Positions 17,259 to 26,443 are shown, counted from the stretch's first letter. The stretch: DNA of 64,000 bases from Promicromonospora sukumoe (GCF_014137995.1 NZ_JACGWV010000001.1:2604001-2668000); one strand, 5' to 3'. Notes: a model not told the origin generated them from the sequence alone. Numbers and translations are program-made.

Positions 17259-17317
17259 GCCGCGCCCCTGGGGGCAGACCTCGCCGGACGAGCCGGCGCG
17301 CGGCCCGGCGCGGCGGC

Positions 17318-17917
17318 TCACCGGGCGGCGAGCCCGCGCAACGCGGACCGGACGACTGCCCGCGCACCCTCCGGCGTGAGGTCGCCCGAGCGGACCGTCC
17401 AGCGCTGGGCCACGGGGGCGAAGACCAGGTCCACGGCCAGGTCCAGGTCGACGTCGGCGTCGAGCTGCCCGGCCTCCTGCGCACGCCGGAGGCGGCGCTT
17501 CTTGAGCTCGCGCATCGGGGCGTCGAGCCGTTCGTGGTAGGCCCGGGCGAGCTCGGCGTCCTCGATGATCGCCGCGGTCAGGCCGCGCAGGGCGCGGTCG
17601 AAGCCGGGGTCGGCGAGCTCTCCCACGGTGGCGACCAGGACGGCGGCCAGGTCCGCCTCGAGGTCGCCCGTGTCCGGGAGCTCGACCGGCTCCCCGCCGC
17701 CCGCCGTCCGTTCGAGCACGGCGTCCAGCACCAGGACACCCTTGTTCGGCCACCACCGGTAGATCGTCTGCTTGCCGACGCCGGCCCGGCTCGCCACCTT
17801 CTCCATGGTCAGCCCGGCGTAGCCCAGCTCGGCGACGACGTCGAAGGCGGTGGCCAGGATCGCCGCCCGGGTCGCGGGGTTGCGACGACGCCCGGAGGAG
17901 CGCTGCTCGGTGGTCAT
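17318..17917 (-). CDS. TetR/AcrR-family transcriptional regulator
   Basis: This 199-residue TetR protein has the usual N-terminal HTH (about 15-62; LTMEKVASRAGVGKQTIYRWW) and a helical ligand domain with the TetR_C-like pattern. It diverges from an SDR gene. The 113-base gap contains two palindromes with the same GAGACG-N3-CGTCTC core, so it probably represses both itself and the SDR until a small molecule binds. Confidence 0.9.
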   Translation of the reverse strand: MTTEQRSSGRRRNPATRAAILATAFDVVAELGYAGLTMEKVASRAGVGKQTIYRWWPNKGVLVLDAVLERTAGGGEPVELPDTGDLEADLAAVLVATVGELADPGFDRALRGLTAAIIEDAELARAYHERLDAPMRELKKRRLRRAQEAGQLDADVDLDLAVDLVFAPVAQRWTVRSGDLTPEGARAVVRSALRGLAAR

Positions 17918-17939
17918 GGCGTCAGCCTAGCGTTGAAGA

Positions 17940-17954
17940 GACGATACGTCTCGT
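17940..17954. promoter_or_regulatory. TetR operator, copy 1
   Basis: GAGACG-ATA-CGTCTC is a perfect palindrome 23 bases before the TetR start. It shares its core with the larger site at 17989-18015. Confidence 0.7.
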
Positions 17955-17988
17955 ATTGACAAGCTCATCCGCCGTCCGGCACCCTCGT

Positions 17989-18015
17989 TGTCGAGACGCT
18001 CCGTCTCGACAACCA
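17989..18015. promoter_or_regulatory. TetR operator, copy 2
   Basis: GTTGTCGAGACG and CGTCTCGACAAC form a perfect 12-bp inverted repeat around CTC, just before the SDR gene. The inner 15 bases repeat the motif at 17940-17954. Confidence 0.75.
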
Positions 18016-18030
18016 ACGAAGGGCCCCCGG

Positions 18031-18876
18031 ATGACCACCGAACCGACCACACCCCGCACCTGGCTCATCACCGGCGCCAGCCGGGGCCTGGGCCGCGCCT
18101 TCACCGAGGCGGCGCTCGCGGCCGGCGACCGGGTCGCCGCCGTCTCCCGCACGGTCCGCGACGACGACACCCGGGACGGGCTGCTCCAGATCACCGCCGA
18201 CGTGCGAGACCCGGCGTCGGTACGGGCCGCCGTCGACCGGGCGGTCGACGCCTTCGGCCGGCTCGACGTCGTCGTCAACAACGCCGGGACCCTCTCCTAC
18301 GGGTTCGTCGAGGAGTTCACCGAGGAGCAGGTCCGCGCCCAGCTCGAGACCAACTTCTTCGGCGCCGTCTGGGTGACGCAGGCGGTCGCTCCCGTGCTGC
18401 GGCGGCAGGGTTCCGGCCACCTGGTGCAGATCTCGAGCATCGGCGGCCTCGCCGGCTTCGCGGGCACCGGGCTGTACAGCGCCAGCAAGTTCGCACTGGA
18501 GGGGCTGAGCGAGGCGGTCGCGCACGAGCTCGCCGAGTTCGGTGTACACGTGACCGTGGTCCAGCCCGGCGGCTACTGGACCGACCTCTACACCGCGATG
18601 GAGACCGCCGCACCGCTGCCGGAGTACGACCCGCTGCGCGAACGGCTGGCGGCGCAGCTCGCGGAGGGCAGCGTGGACAGCGACCCGCGCCTGGCCGCCG
18701 AGGCGATCCTGCGGCTGGTCGCGGCCGAGGAGCCCCCGCGCCGGCTCCTGCTCGGCAGCATGGTCTACGACCTCGCGTTCGCCGTCACCGACGAGCGGCG
18801 CCGCACCTGGGCGCAGTGGGAGGACGTGAGCCGGGCCGCCGAGGAGGCGATCCCCGCACCCGCCGAGCAGGCCTAG
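18031..18876 (+). CDS. Short-chain dehydrogenase/reductase (SDR)
   Basis: The 281-residue classical SDR has the cofactor motif TGASRGLG (about 13-20), NNAG (about 84-87), the active-site YSASK and an upstream serine in QISSIGG. It is an NAD(P)H-dependent oxidoreductase; relatives reduce ketones or act on xenobiotics. The ATG at 18031 matches the normal SDR N-terminus (TWLITGAS). Its promoter carries the TetR operator, so it is probably induced by the ligand of the divergent TetR protein. Confidence 0.88.
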   Translation: MTTEPTTPRTWLITGASRGLGRAFTEAALAAGDRVAAVSRTVRDDDTRDGLLQITADVRDPASVRAAVDRAVDAFGRLDVVVNNAGTLSYGFVEEFTEEQVRAQLETNFFGAVWVTQAVAPVLRRQGSGHLVQISSIGGLAGFAGTGLYSASKFALEGLSEAVAHELAEFGVHVTVVQPGGYWTDLYTAMETAAPLPEYDPLRERLAAQLAEGSVDSDPRLAAEAILRLVAAEEPPRRLLLGSMVYDLAFAVTDERRRTWAQWEDVSRAAEEAIPAPAEQA

Positions 18877-18889
18877 CCCACCGGGCGGC

Positions 18890-18899
18890 TGTACGTACA
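18890..18899. promoter_or_regulatory. TGTACGTACA palindrome before the GntR gene
   Basis: This perfect 10-base palindrome lies 65 bases before the GntR/HutC gene. A nearly identical AGTACGTACA lies at 25035-25044 in the divergent promoter of the kinase-aldolase operon and permease, suggesting a shared operator. Confidence 0.55.
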
Positions 18900-18963
18900 C
18901 ACCGGTCATGCATGACGGGACAGCCAGCCTGTACGATGACGCGACGGAAAGGGAGTGTGACCT

Positions 18964-19716
18964 GTGTCGCAGACCATCGAGCGGGAGTCCCCGGTCCCCT
19001 ACTACGAGCAGCTGTTCGGCATCCTGCGGGACCGCGTGGTCGACGGGACCATCCCGACCGACGAGCGGTTCCCCAGCGAGCTGGAGCTGTGCCGGGAGTT
19101 CGGTCTCTCCCGCGCCACGGTGCGCCAGACGCTCTCGAAGCTGGAGCAGGAGGGCTACGCCCGGCGGGTCGCGCGGCGCGGTGTCTTCGCCTCCGCGCCC
19201 GGCGAGGCGTCCGGCTGGGTCATCCACGACACCCAGGGGTTCCTGGAGTCCCAGGTCAGCCACGGCCGCACCGGCATCACCACCGAGGTGGTCGACGCGC
19301 GGTTCGTCCTCCCTCCGGAGCACGTCGCCGAGGCGCTCCGCCTCGCGGCGAACGACGAGGTCTTCGCGCTGCAGCGGGTCCGGTGGCTCGACGGCAAGCT
19401 CGCGATGTTCAGCACCAACTGGTTCCCCAAGGACGTGGGTCGCACCATCGCCGACGCCGAGGACGTCCTCGCCGGGACCGGCTCGGTGAACAACACGCTG
19501 CGCAAGGCCGGCTTCGTCACCAGCGGCGCCCACCGGGTCATCCGCGCCATGCGCGCCCCCGAGGGCGTGGCCGCCCACCTGCAGATCGGGCCCGACCAGC
19601 CCGTGCTGCGCGTGCGCTCCGACTCCTGGGACCACACCGGGACGCGGTTCGACTACTACGAGACGTGGGTCCTGACCGACGTCGTCCCGCTCGAGGTGGA
19701 CGTCTCCGCGAGCTGA
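18964..19716 (+). CDS. GntR/HutC-family transcriptional regulator with UTRA domain
   Basis: The 250-residue protein has a GntR winged helix (about 10-75; FPSELELCREFGLSRATVRQ) and a UTRA ligand domain (about 95-245). HutC-type regulators usually repress sugar or polyol genes and respond to a pathway sugar or sugar phosphate. It starts with GTG and is convergent with the last gene of the FGGY kinase operon. It is the likely regulator of that locus, given the shared GTACGTAC element. Confidence 0.9.
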   Translation: MSQTIERESPVPYYEQLFGILRDRVVDGTIPTDERFPSELELCREFGLSRATVRQTLSKLEQEGYARRVARRGVFASAPGEASGWVIHDTQGFLESQVSHGRTGITTEVVDARFVLPPEHVAEALRLAANDEVFALQRVRWLDGKLAMFSTNWFPKDVGRTIADAEDVLAGTGSVNNTLRKAGFVTSGAHRVIRAMRAPEGVAAHLQIGPDQPVLRVRSDSWDHTGTRFDYYETWVLTDVVPLEVDVSAS

Positions 19717-19729
19717 GCACGGGAGCCCG

Positions 19730-21061
19730 TCAGGCCCCGGCGATCGCGTGCCCCGGGTCCGGGGACCAGCCGCGCGCGGTGGCGGCCAGGAGCGCCGCGC
19801 TCACCGCGGTGACCTCCGGCTCGATGATCGGCACCACGGGGAAGCCGTGCACCTGCGACTTGATCGTGAGCCAGCCCGGCGAGCGCGCCCATCCCCCGAC
19901 CAGGCGCAGCTCCGTCTGCCCCGGCACGCGGGCCCGCACGGCGTCGACCGCCTCGCGCCCGCGCAACGCCAGCGCGCCCAGCACCGCGGACGCGCGGGCG
20001 CGCGGGTCCCGCGGCGCGTCGGGCGCGTACGCGGGCCGGCCCCCGCCGCGCCGTCCGGGGAGGAAGAACCCGTCCCCCAGCACCGGGAGCGGCGCGAGCG
20101 CGCCGGACAGGATCTCCTGGATGGCGCGGGCCACCGCCGGGTTCTGCGACGCCCACGCGACGTTGCGCGCCAGCTCCTCCACGCGCAGCAGCGTCGACCC
20201 GTCCGACCGGATGCCGGGCGCGGTCTCCACCTCGCCGTGCCCGGCCGGCTCGCGACGCGGCGACTGGGCGACGACCACCTCGGCCGTGCCCATCGAGTCG
20301 ATCACGGCGTCCGGCACGAGCCGCTGCACGCCCCACCCGCCGACCGGGTGGTCGTGTCCGCCGGCGACGACGACGGCGTCCGCGCCGAGGACACCGGCGG
20401 CGCGCAGCACGGGCGAGTCCGCCTCGCCGACGACGTCGCCGGCGCGGACGACGGGTGGGAGCAGGGCCTCCGACCCCAGGGTCAGCTTCACGCGGCCGGT
20501 GTCCCACGACCGGTCGCCCGAGCGCCACGCCCCGGTGCGCGAGGCCAGCGTGTCGCTGATAAAGGTGCGGCGGGTCCAGTGCACCGCGGCGAGGTCGGCG
20601 ACGGCGACCCAGGAGCTCGGTTCCCGCTGCGCGGCCGGCACCTGCCCCCGCGCCCAGGCCCACCCCACGAGCGCCCGCGCCGGGTCGGTCTCGACGTCGA
20701 ACGTCTCGTCGTCGTACAGCGAGGGGCGCAGGGCCGCGAAGACGCCCTGCCGCCGCGGGTCGAACCAGGCCAGCGCGAGGGTCAGCGGCGCGAGCGTCTC
20801 GTCGACGAGCAGGCCGTCCTCGCCGATGCCCGCGCCGCACAGCGCGTGCACCTCGTACCGGTCCCCGCAGACCTCCAGGACCATCGCATCGACGTCGGCG
20901 AGCAGCGCGCCGACGTCGATCGAGAGCCCGTGGGCGTCCCGCGGCGTGGGCCGGGAGGCGCGGGCGACGACGTGTCCCCGCGGGTCGACGGCGACGACCT
21001 TGGAGTTGGTGCTCCCGACGTCGACACCGCACGCGACGGGTAGCCGCACCGGGCTGCGCAC
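19730..21061 (-). CDS. FGGY-family carbohydrate kinase (third in operon)
   Basis: This 443-residue kinase has the ATPase-fold phosphate-1 motif CGVDVGSTNSKV at the N-terminus, a central VVAGGHDHPVGG motif and a C-terminal VGGWARSPGW region, as in FGGY sugar kinases. These enzymes phosphorylate ketoses, polyols or related sugars with ATP. The GTG start follows AAGGGG by about 9 bases. It is the last of three different FGGY kinases in one operon with a class II aldolase. Substrate specificity cannot be read from the sequence. Confidence 0.85.
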   Translation of the reverse strand: MRSPVRLPVACGVDVGSTNSKVVAVDPRGHVVARASRPTPRDAHGLSIDVGALLADVDAMVLEVCGDRYEVHALCGAGIGEDGLLVDETLAPLTLALAWFDPRRQGVFAALRPSLYDDETFDVETDPARALVGWAWARGQVPAAQREPSSWVAVADLAAVHWTRRTFISDTLASRTGAWRSGDRSWDTGRVKLTLGSEALLPPVVRAGDVVGEADSPVLRAAGVLGADAVVVAGGHDHPVGGWGVQRLVPDAVIDSMGTAEVVVAQSPRREPAGHGEVETAPGIRSDGSTLLRVEELARNVAWASQNPAVARAIQEILSGALAPLPVLGDGFFLPGRRGGGRPAYAPDAPRDPRARASAVLGALALRGREAVDAVRARVPGQTELRLVGGWARSPGWLTIKSQVHGFPVVPIIEPEVTAVSAALLAATARGWSPDPGHAIAGA

Positions 21062-21116
21062 GGGCGCTACCCCTTTCGATCATGCCCCGGGTCCGGCCGC
21101 GCGGAGCACCGTCATC

Positions 21117-22556
21117 CTATGCGCGCGTGCGGGCCTCCTCGCGGTACCCCATCGTGACCTGGGCGGCGACGTGCTGCCCGGCGATCCGGGGCTCCAGCGG
21201 CACCGGCGCGAGCGGCGACATCGCCGCGGACCACTCGGGGAACGCCCCGGTGAGCGCGGAGCCCGCCTGCATCGCGGACCCCTTGGTCACGTACTCGTCG
21301 AGCTCCGGGACGAGCACGGGGATGTCCACCATCTGCGCGAGGACGTGCTGGACGGCGGGGCTCTGCCCGGCCCCGCCGATCAGGATCAGCCGGCCCGGGT
21401 GCACCCCGCAGTCGCGGAGCGTGTCGAGCATGGCGACCTGGCTGGCCAGCGTCCCCTCGAAGACGGCTCGGGCGAAGTTCGGCCGCGTGAAGTTCGACAG
21501 GGACGCGTCGAGCAGTGACCCCCGCGCGTGGGGCAGGTCCGGCGTCCGCTCGCCCTGGAAGTACGGCAGGAGGGTGAGCCCCTCCGCTCCGGCCGGCGCC
21601 TGGAGCGCGAGGTCGGACAACTCGGCGTGGGTGCAGCCCAGCAGCGCGGCGCCCAGGTCGAGGTTCCGGGCGGCGTTCAGGGTCGCGACGAGCGGCAGGT
21701 GGTCGCCCGTCGCGTCCGCGTAGCTGCACACGTAGCCCGCGTAGTCCTGCACGGGCCGGGCCGAGCGCGCGTAGACGACGCCGGACGTGCCCAGCGAGAG
21801 GACGGCGTCGCCCTCGGCCAGGTTCAGCGCGAGCGCCGCCGCGGCGTTGTCGCCGCTGCCGATGCCGACCGGGATGCCCGCGGGGACGCCGGGGATGCCG
21901 GCGCCCGTGAGCCCGGCGCGCTCCAGGGGCTTGAGGACCCGCGGGAGCAGGGCGCTGCGCCCGAAGGCGTGCTCGAACAGGTCGGTGGTGTACTCCTCGG
22001 TCTCCCCCGACCAGTAGGCCGTGCCGCTCGCCTCCGAGCGGTCGGTCACGAGCTCGTCGAGGTCGCCGCCACCCGGGCCGTGGCCCATCAGCCGCCAGGT
22101 CAGCCAGTCGTGCACCACGGCGACGGCGGCGGTGCGCCGGACGCTGTCGGGGTGCTCGTCGCGCAGCCAGCGCAGCTTGGTGACCGTGTCCGAGAGCGTG
22201 AGCGGCAGGCCGGTGCGCCGGATCCACTCGTCGCGGCCGAGCTCCTCGTTGAGGGCGACCATGTGCGGGTGGGAGCCCGTGTCGTTCCACAGCGGGGACG
22301 GGCCGACGACCGCGCCGCCCGCACCGAGGAAGATCGGCGTGTGCTGCTGGCCGCTGACCGAGACCGCGGCCACGTCGTCCAGTCCCCCGGCCCGACGCAC
22401 GGCCGTGAGCAGGGCGTCCCACCACACCTCGGGGTCCACGACCGTCTCGGGCGGGTGCGACGCCTTGCCCTCCCGGACCACCGCGCCGGTGGCGAGGTCG
22501 CGCACCGTGACCTTGCAGGCCTGGGTGGATGAGTCAATTCCTGCGACAAGCGTCAT
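21117..22556 (-). CDS. Xylulokinase-like FGGY kinase (second in operon)
   Basis: At 479 residues this is the most xylulokinase-like of the three. It has AGIDSSTQACKV, VSGQQHTPI, WNDTGSH, GSGDNAAAAL, the FGGY-like LSLGTSGVV and the C-terminal LIGGAGQSPAVQ adenine-binding motif. It probably makes a ketose phosphate from a pentulose or similar sugar. The ATG at 22556 is preferred over one 10 codons upstream because only the shorter form fits the family start (MTLVAGIDSS). The gap to the preceding kinase gene is 58 bases. Confidence 0.88.
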   Translation of the reverse strand: MTLVAGIDSSTQACKVTVRDLATGAVVREGKASHPPETVVDPEVWWDALLTAVRRAGGLDDVAAVSVSGQQHTPIFLGAGGAVVGPSPLWNDTGSHPHMVALNEELGRDEWIRRTGLPLTLSDTVTKLRWLRDEHPDSVRRTAAVAVVHDWLTWRLMGHGPGGGDLDELVTDRSEASGTAYWSGETEEYTTDLFEHAFGRSALLPRVLKPLERAGLTGAGIPGVPAGIPVGIGSGDNAAAALALNLAEGDAVLSLGTSGVVYARSARPVQDYAGYVCSYADATGDHLPLVATLNAARNLDLGAALLGCTHAELSDLALQAPAGAEGLTLLPYFQGERTPDLPHARGSLLDASLSNFTRPNFARAVFEGTLASQVAMLDTLRDCGVHPGRLILIGGAGQSPAVQHVLAQMVDIPVLVPELDEYVTKGSAMQAGSALTGAFPEWSAAMSPLAPVPLEPRIAGQHVAAQVTMGYREEARTRA

Positions 22557-22614
22557 GCGCTCGCTCCCGTCTTCCTCGACGTGCACTTCTTCCTCGACAT
22601 GCTCTGTCGGCCGC

Positions 22615-24060
22615 TCATCCGGCGACCTCGTGCAGCTGGTCCCAGCGGGACCGGTTCTCGGCGGACCACTCGTGCAGCAGCGCCGCGCGCCCGTCGTGCA
22701 CCGGCACCGTCCAGGGGCGGCACGACTCCCACGTGGGTTCCTCCCCCGACGCGAGCGCCTGCGCCCCGCGCGAGACGACCTCGGGGACCTCCGAGACGCT
22801 CAGCGGCGTGCCGAGCAGGTCGGCCTTGAGCTGGAGCCACAGGTTGTTCCGGCTCGCGGGGCCGATCACCTTGACGACCTCCGCCTGCGCGGGGAACAGC
22901 GCGAGGACGTCCTGGAACTGGAGCGCCATGCCGGCGAAGCAGCCGAAGACGATGTCCTCCAGGCTCGTGTCGGTGCCGAGGCCCGCGATCACGCCGCGCG
23001 CGGTGGCGCGCTTGGTGGGCGGCGGGCTCCCGCGGAACTGGGGCAGCACGAGCGGGACGGCCGACAGGTCGATCTGCCCGGCGACGTAGCGCTCGTGCAG
23101 CCGGTCGACGCAGGCGGTGAGCCGGTCGGCGTCCAGCCCGAGCATCCGCTGGAGGGTCGCGAACGCCGAGCCCCCGGTGGGCACGGACGCGAACAGCGTG
23201 TAGTCGTCGCCCGCGCACGCCAGGCCGTTGGCCAGCTTGGACCGCTCGGCGTGCGCGTCCAGGCTGGGCTTCTCGTCCACGAAGAGCAGGCCCTCGGTGG
23301 TCCCGGTGGAGTTCAGCAGCTCGCCGGGCCGGAGCCCGGCGCCGACGGCGCCGACCATGTGGTCGTGCCCGGCCACGTGGACGCGGACGTCGGCCGCCAG
23401 GCCGGTGCTCGCCGCGAAGTCCCGGGTGACCGGCGAGCCCTCGGCGGCCGAGCGCAGCTCGGGGAAGAGGCTCGTGTCGAGCCCGAGGAGCGCGCACACC
23501 TCGGCGGACCAGGTGCGGTCCGTGAGGTCGAGGGCCATGGTGCGGCTCGCGAGCGAGCGCTCCGACCAGCGGCGCCCGGTCATCCAGGCGGCGAGGTACT
23601 CCGCGACGTTGAGCCAGACCGCGCCGTCGAGGGCGCCGTCGGCGTGCTCCGCCGCCCACGCGACCTTGGAGAGCCCGTAGTTGGCGTTGACCGGCAGACC
23701 GGTCACCTCGTAGACCCGCGTGCGGTCCGCCGCGCCGAGCGGCGCGAGGCGGCCGGCGCCGCGGTGGTCGTGCCACAGGATCATCGGCGAGGCGAGCGAC
23801 AGGTCGTCCCGGACGAGCCCGCCGGACTCGCCGACGCCGGTGATCGCCACCCGCCGCACGCCCCCGCGCAGGTCGGGCGCGAGACCCTGGACGAAGCCCA
23901 GGACCATGCCCGTGAGCGCGTCCAGGTCGTAGACCTCGCCCCAGCGGTCCCGCACGGTCGGGGTGGCGTGCCGCGCGGAGGCGAGCGGTTCGCCGTCGGC
24001 GTCGAACAGGCCCACCTTGACGCTGGTGGTGCCGATGTCGACGGTGATGGTGGGAAGCAT
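22615..24060 (-). CDS. FGGY-family carbohydrate kinase (first in operon)
   Basis: This 481-residue kinase has the N-terminal TVDIGTTSVKVG, the middle VAGHDHMVGAVG and LNSTGTTEGL motifs, and the C-terminal VIGPASRNNLW nucleotide motif. The start at 24060 follows the aldolase stop by 10 bases, with a weak GAGG before it, so it is probably translated together with the aldolase. It is only distantly similar to the two downstream kinases, implying different substrates. Confidence 0.87.
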   Translation of the reverse strand: MLPTITVDIGTTSVKVGLFDADGEPLASARHATPTVRDRWGEVYDLDALTGMVLGFVQGLAPDLRGGVRRVAITGVGESGGLVRDDLSLASPMILWHDHRGAGRLAPLGAADRTRVYEVTGLPVNANYGLSKVAWAAEHADGALDGAVWLNVAEYLAAWMTGRRWSERSLASRTMALDLTDRTWSAEVCALLGLDTSLFPELRSAAEGSPVTRDFAASTGLAADVRVHVAGHDHMVGAVGAGLRPGELLNSTGTTEGLLFVDEKPSLDAHAERSKLANGLACAGDDYTLFASVPTGGSAFATLQRMLGLDADRLTACVDRLHERYVAGQIDLSAVPLVLPQFRGSPPPTKRATARGVIAGLGTDTSLEDIVFGCFAGMALQFQDVLALFPAQAEVVKVIGPASRNNLWLQLKADLLGTPLSVSEVPEVVSRGAQALASGEEPTWESCRPWTVPVHDGRAALLHEWSAENRSRWDQLHEVAG

Positions 24061-24070
24061 CGTGGCCTCG

Positions 24071-24910
24071 TTACGCGACCGAGGGGTTGAGCACGCGGAT
24101 GCGGCGCTCGACGACGTCGGCGATGGCCACGACGGCCGACTGGGAGACACGGATCAGCGACGTCTCGTTCCGGTTGGCCACGTAGGCCTCGCCGAAGGCG
24201 CGGATCATCGCGTTGCGCAGGTCGCTGGCAACGTTCACCTTCACGACGCCGAACTCGTTGAGCCGCCCGAGCTGCTCGGCGGGCAGGCCGGAGCCGCCGT
24301 GCACGACGAGCGGCACGGGGCTCGCGTCGCGGACCTGCGCCAGCAGGTCGAAGTCGATGCGGGCGTTCGGCGCGTAGCCGTGCACGTTGCCGACCGAGAC
24401 GGCGAGCATGTCGCAGCCGACCTCCTCGACGAAGTGCGCGACCTGGCGCGGGTCGGTCGTGCTGGCGTACTCGGGCTCGACGTCGTCCTCCTTGCCGCCG
24501 ATGCTGCCGAGCTCGGCCTCCAGCGCGATGCCGGGCGGGCACAGCTCGCGGGCGCGGGCCGACGTCTTGACGTTGTCCTCGTACGACTCCTCGGAGGCGT
24601 CGATCATGATCGAGGTGAACCGGGACGCCAGCGCTGCCTCGACGGCGTCGATCGACTTGCCGTGGTCCAGGTGCAGCGCCACGGGCACATCGGTGTCCGC
24701 GAGCCTGCGGGCGACCATGTCGTAGATGTACTCGTAGCCCGACAGCGCGACGTTCGTGGGCGCGACCTGGATGAACGTCGGCACGCCGACCCGCTCGACG
24801 GCGTCGACGATGCCCATCGTCGTCTCGATGTTGGTGGTGTTGAACGCACCCGCCACGAGGCCGCGCGCCGTGCACGCCTCGATGACCTCGATGCCGCTGA
24901 CCAGAGCCAT
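24071..24910 (-). CDS. Class II fructose/tagatose-bisphosphate-type aldolase
   Basis: The 279-residue zinc aldolase keeps the metal and substrate motifs LHLDHGKS, EAELGSIGG, NVHGYA, VHGGSG and NVASD. Members cleave ketose bisphosphates or 1-phosphates to DHAP and an aldehyde. As first gene of the operon before three sugar kinases it should carry out the final cleavage. GAGAGG lies before the ATG at 24910. The similarity is to the GatY/KbaY/Fba group; which sugar phosphate is split is not known. Confidence 0.88.
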   Translation of the reverse strand: MALVSGIEVIEACTARGLVAGAFNTTNIETTMGIVDAVERVGVPTFIQVAPTNVALSGYEYIYDMVARRLADTDVPVALHLDHGKSIDAVEAALASRFTSIMIDASEESYEDNVKTSARARELCPPGIALEAELGSIGGKEDDVEPEYASTTDPRQVAHFVEEVGCDMLAVSVGNVHGYAPNARIDFDLLAQVRDASPVPLVVHGGSGLPAEQLGRLNEFGVVKVNVASDLRNAMIRAFGEAYVANRNETSLIRVSQSAVVAIADVVERRIRVLNPSVA

Positions 24911-25120
24911 GAACTGTCCTCTCGCTGGGTTGTGTCGCAGCCAGGACGACGAGGGAGCTACGCTGGTCCGGCTGGTACGGACAGACTGTACTAGCCGTAT
25001 CGGACGTGTCAAAGACTGTTCGGACGCGCTGGACAGTACGTACAAGCCGTGCCAGGATGCGTTCGCTTCGCCGCAGCAGCGACAAGTTCCAGACCGTCCG
25101 CAGTTCGAAGGAGAATGCGC
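24911..25120. promoter_or_regulatory. Divergent promoter region of the kinase-aldolase operon and MFS gene
   Basis: The 210-base gap contains the GTACGTAC element and several further GTAC and ACAG/CTGT half-sites around 24975-24992, plus moderately AT-rich tracts suited to promoters. It is the likely control point of the locus. Confidence 0.55.
25035..25044. promoter_or_regulatory. AGTACGTACA element, possible GntR/HutC site
   Basis: It shares GTACGTAC with the palindrome before the GntR gene (18890-18899). The GT-N4-AC shape fits HutC-subfamily operators. It lies about 75 bases before the MFS gene. Confidence 0.5.
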
Positions 25121-26428
25121 ATGATGAGCCAACCGACCACCAGCAGCCCGGGCGCGGGCGCCCGGCTACTCGACAGGCTGGGCCTGCCGGCCCCGCTCTT
25201 CCTCGGGTTCGTCGGCGTTCTCGTCTTCATGATCGGCGACGGCGTCGAGTCGAACTACCTCTCGCCGTTCCTGGTCGAGCAGGAGGGCTTCGGCGAGCAG
25301 GCCGCCGCGATCACCATCAGCCTCTACGGCGTGTTCGTGGCCATCGGCTCGTGGCTCGCGGGCACCCTGTCCGCGGTGCTCGGCCCGCGCAAGGTGATGG
25401 CGCTCGGCGCCGTCAACTGGGTGATCTTCGAGGCGGTCTTCCTGCTGGTCGGCGTCGGCCTCGACGTGCACTGGGTCGCCGTGGTCGCCTACACGCTGCG
25501 CGGCATCGGCTACCCGTTCTTCGCCTACGCGTTCCTGGTCTGGATCAACACCGCGACCCCGCCCCACCAGCGCGGCACCTCGGTCGGCTGGTTCTGGTTC
25601 GTCTTCGGCGCGGGCCTGCCGACCCTCGGGTCGCTCCTGGCGAGCTGGACCATCCCGCTGATCGGCGAGGTCGGCACCTTCTGGCTGGCCACCGTGCTGG
25701 TCGTGTGCGGCGCCGCGATCGCGCTCTTCGGCGTGCGCGACCGCACGCACGCCGGCCCGGAGCCGGACGCCGCCGGGTGGGGCGAGCTCAGCAAGGGCCT
25801 GACGATCATCTGGCGCAACCCCCGGGTGACGGCCGGCGCCGTCGTGCGGCTCATCAACACGACCCCGAACTTCGCGCTCTTCGTCGTGGCGCCCTTCTTC
25901 TTCACCGAGACGGTCGGCTTCAGCCAGAGCCAGTACCTGCAGATCGTGACCATCGTCTACACCGCGAACATCTTCGCCAACCTCGCCTTCGGCATCATCG
26001 GCGACCGGTTCGGCTGGAAGCGCACCGTGACCTGGTTCGGCTGCGTGACCTGCGCCGTCGGCCTGCTGCTGCTGTTCTACGTGCCCCAGGTGGTCGGCCC
26101 GAACTTCGGCATCACCGTGCTGTGCTGGGCGATCTTCGGCATCGGGCTCGCGGGCTTCGTGCCGCTGACCGCGCTCGTGCCCTCGATGGTGCCCACCCGC
26201 GACCGGGGCAGCGCCCTGGCGGTCTACACGCTCGCCGCCGGCCTCTCCGCGTTCCTCGGGCCGGTCCTCGTCGGCCTGCTCGGCGGCGCGGCCAGCATGT
26301 CGGTGCTCGTCTGGGTCTTCACGGGCCTCTACCTGGTCGGGGCGGTCCTGTGCCAGTTCCTGACCAGCAGCGAGGACCCGGGCCAGGCCGTCGAGCCGAC
26401 GGCGCCCGAGGTCGTCGCGGCGCGGTAA
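25121..26428 (+). CDS. MFS transporter, polyol permease (RbtT/DalT/CsbX) type
   Basis: This 435-residue protein has twelve hydrophobic segments. Its overall sequence (VFMIGDGVESNYLSPFLV, GYPFFAYAFLVWINTATP) resembles ribitol/arabitol and CsbX-type permeases. It should bring in the polyol or ketose for the divergent kinase-aldolase operon. AAGGAG lies 7 bases before the ATG at 25121; an adjacent in-frame ATG at 25124 is equally readable. The gene is followed by a strong terminator. Confidence 0.85.
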   Translation: MMSQPTTSSPGAGARLLDRLGLPAPLFLGFVGVLVFMIGDGVESNYLSPFLVEQEGFGEQAAAITISLYGVFVAIGSWLAGTLSAVLGPRKVMALGAVNWVIFEAVFLLVGVGLDVHWVAVVAYTLRGIGYPFFAYAFLVWINTATPPHQRGTSVGWFWFVFGAGLPTLGSLLASWTIPLIGEVGTFWLATVLVVCGAAIALFGVRDRTHAGPEPDAAGWGELSKGLTIIWRNPRVTAGAVVRLINTTPNFALFVVAPFFFTETVGFSQSQYLQIVTIVYTANIFANLAFGIIGDRFGWKRTVTWFGCVTCAVGLLLLFYVPQVVGPNFGITVLCWAIFGIGLAGFVPLTALVPSMVPTRDRGSALAVYTLAAGLSAFLGPVLVGLLGGAASMSVLVWVFTGLYLVGAVLCQFLTSSEDPGQAVEPTAPEVVAAR

Positions 26429-26443
26429 CGGCCGCTCCCCTGC

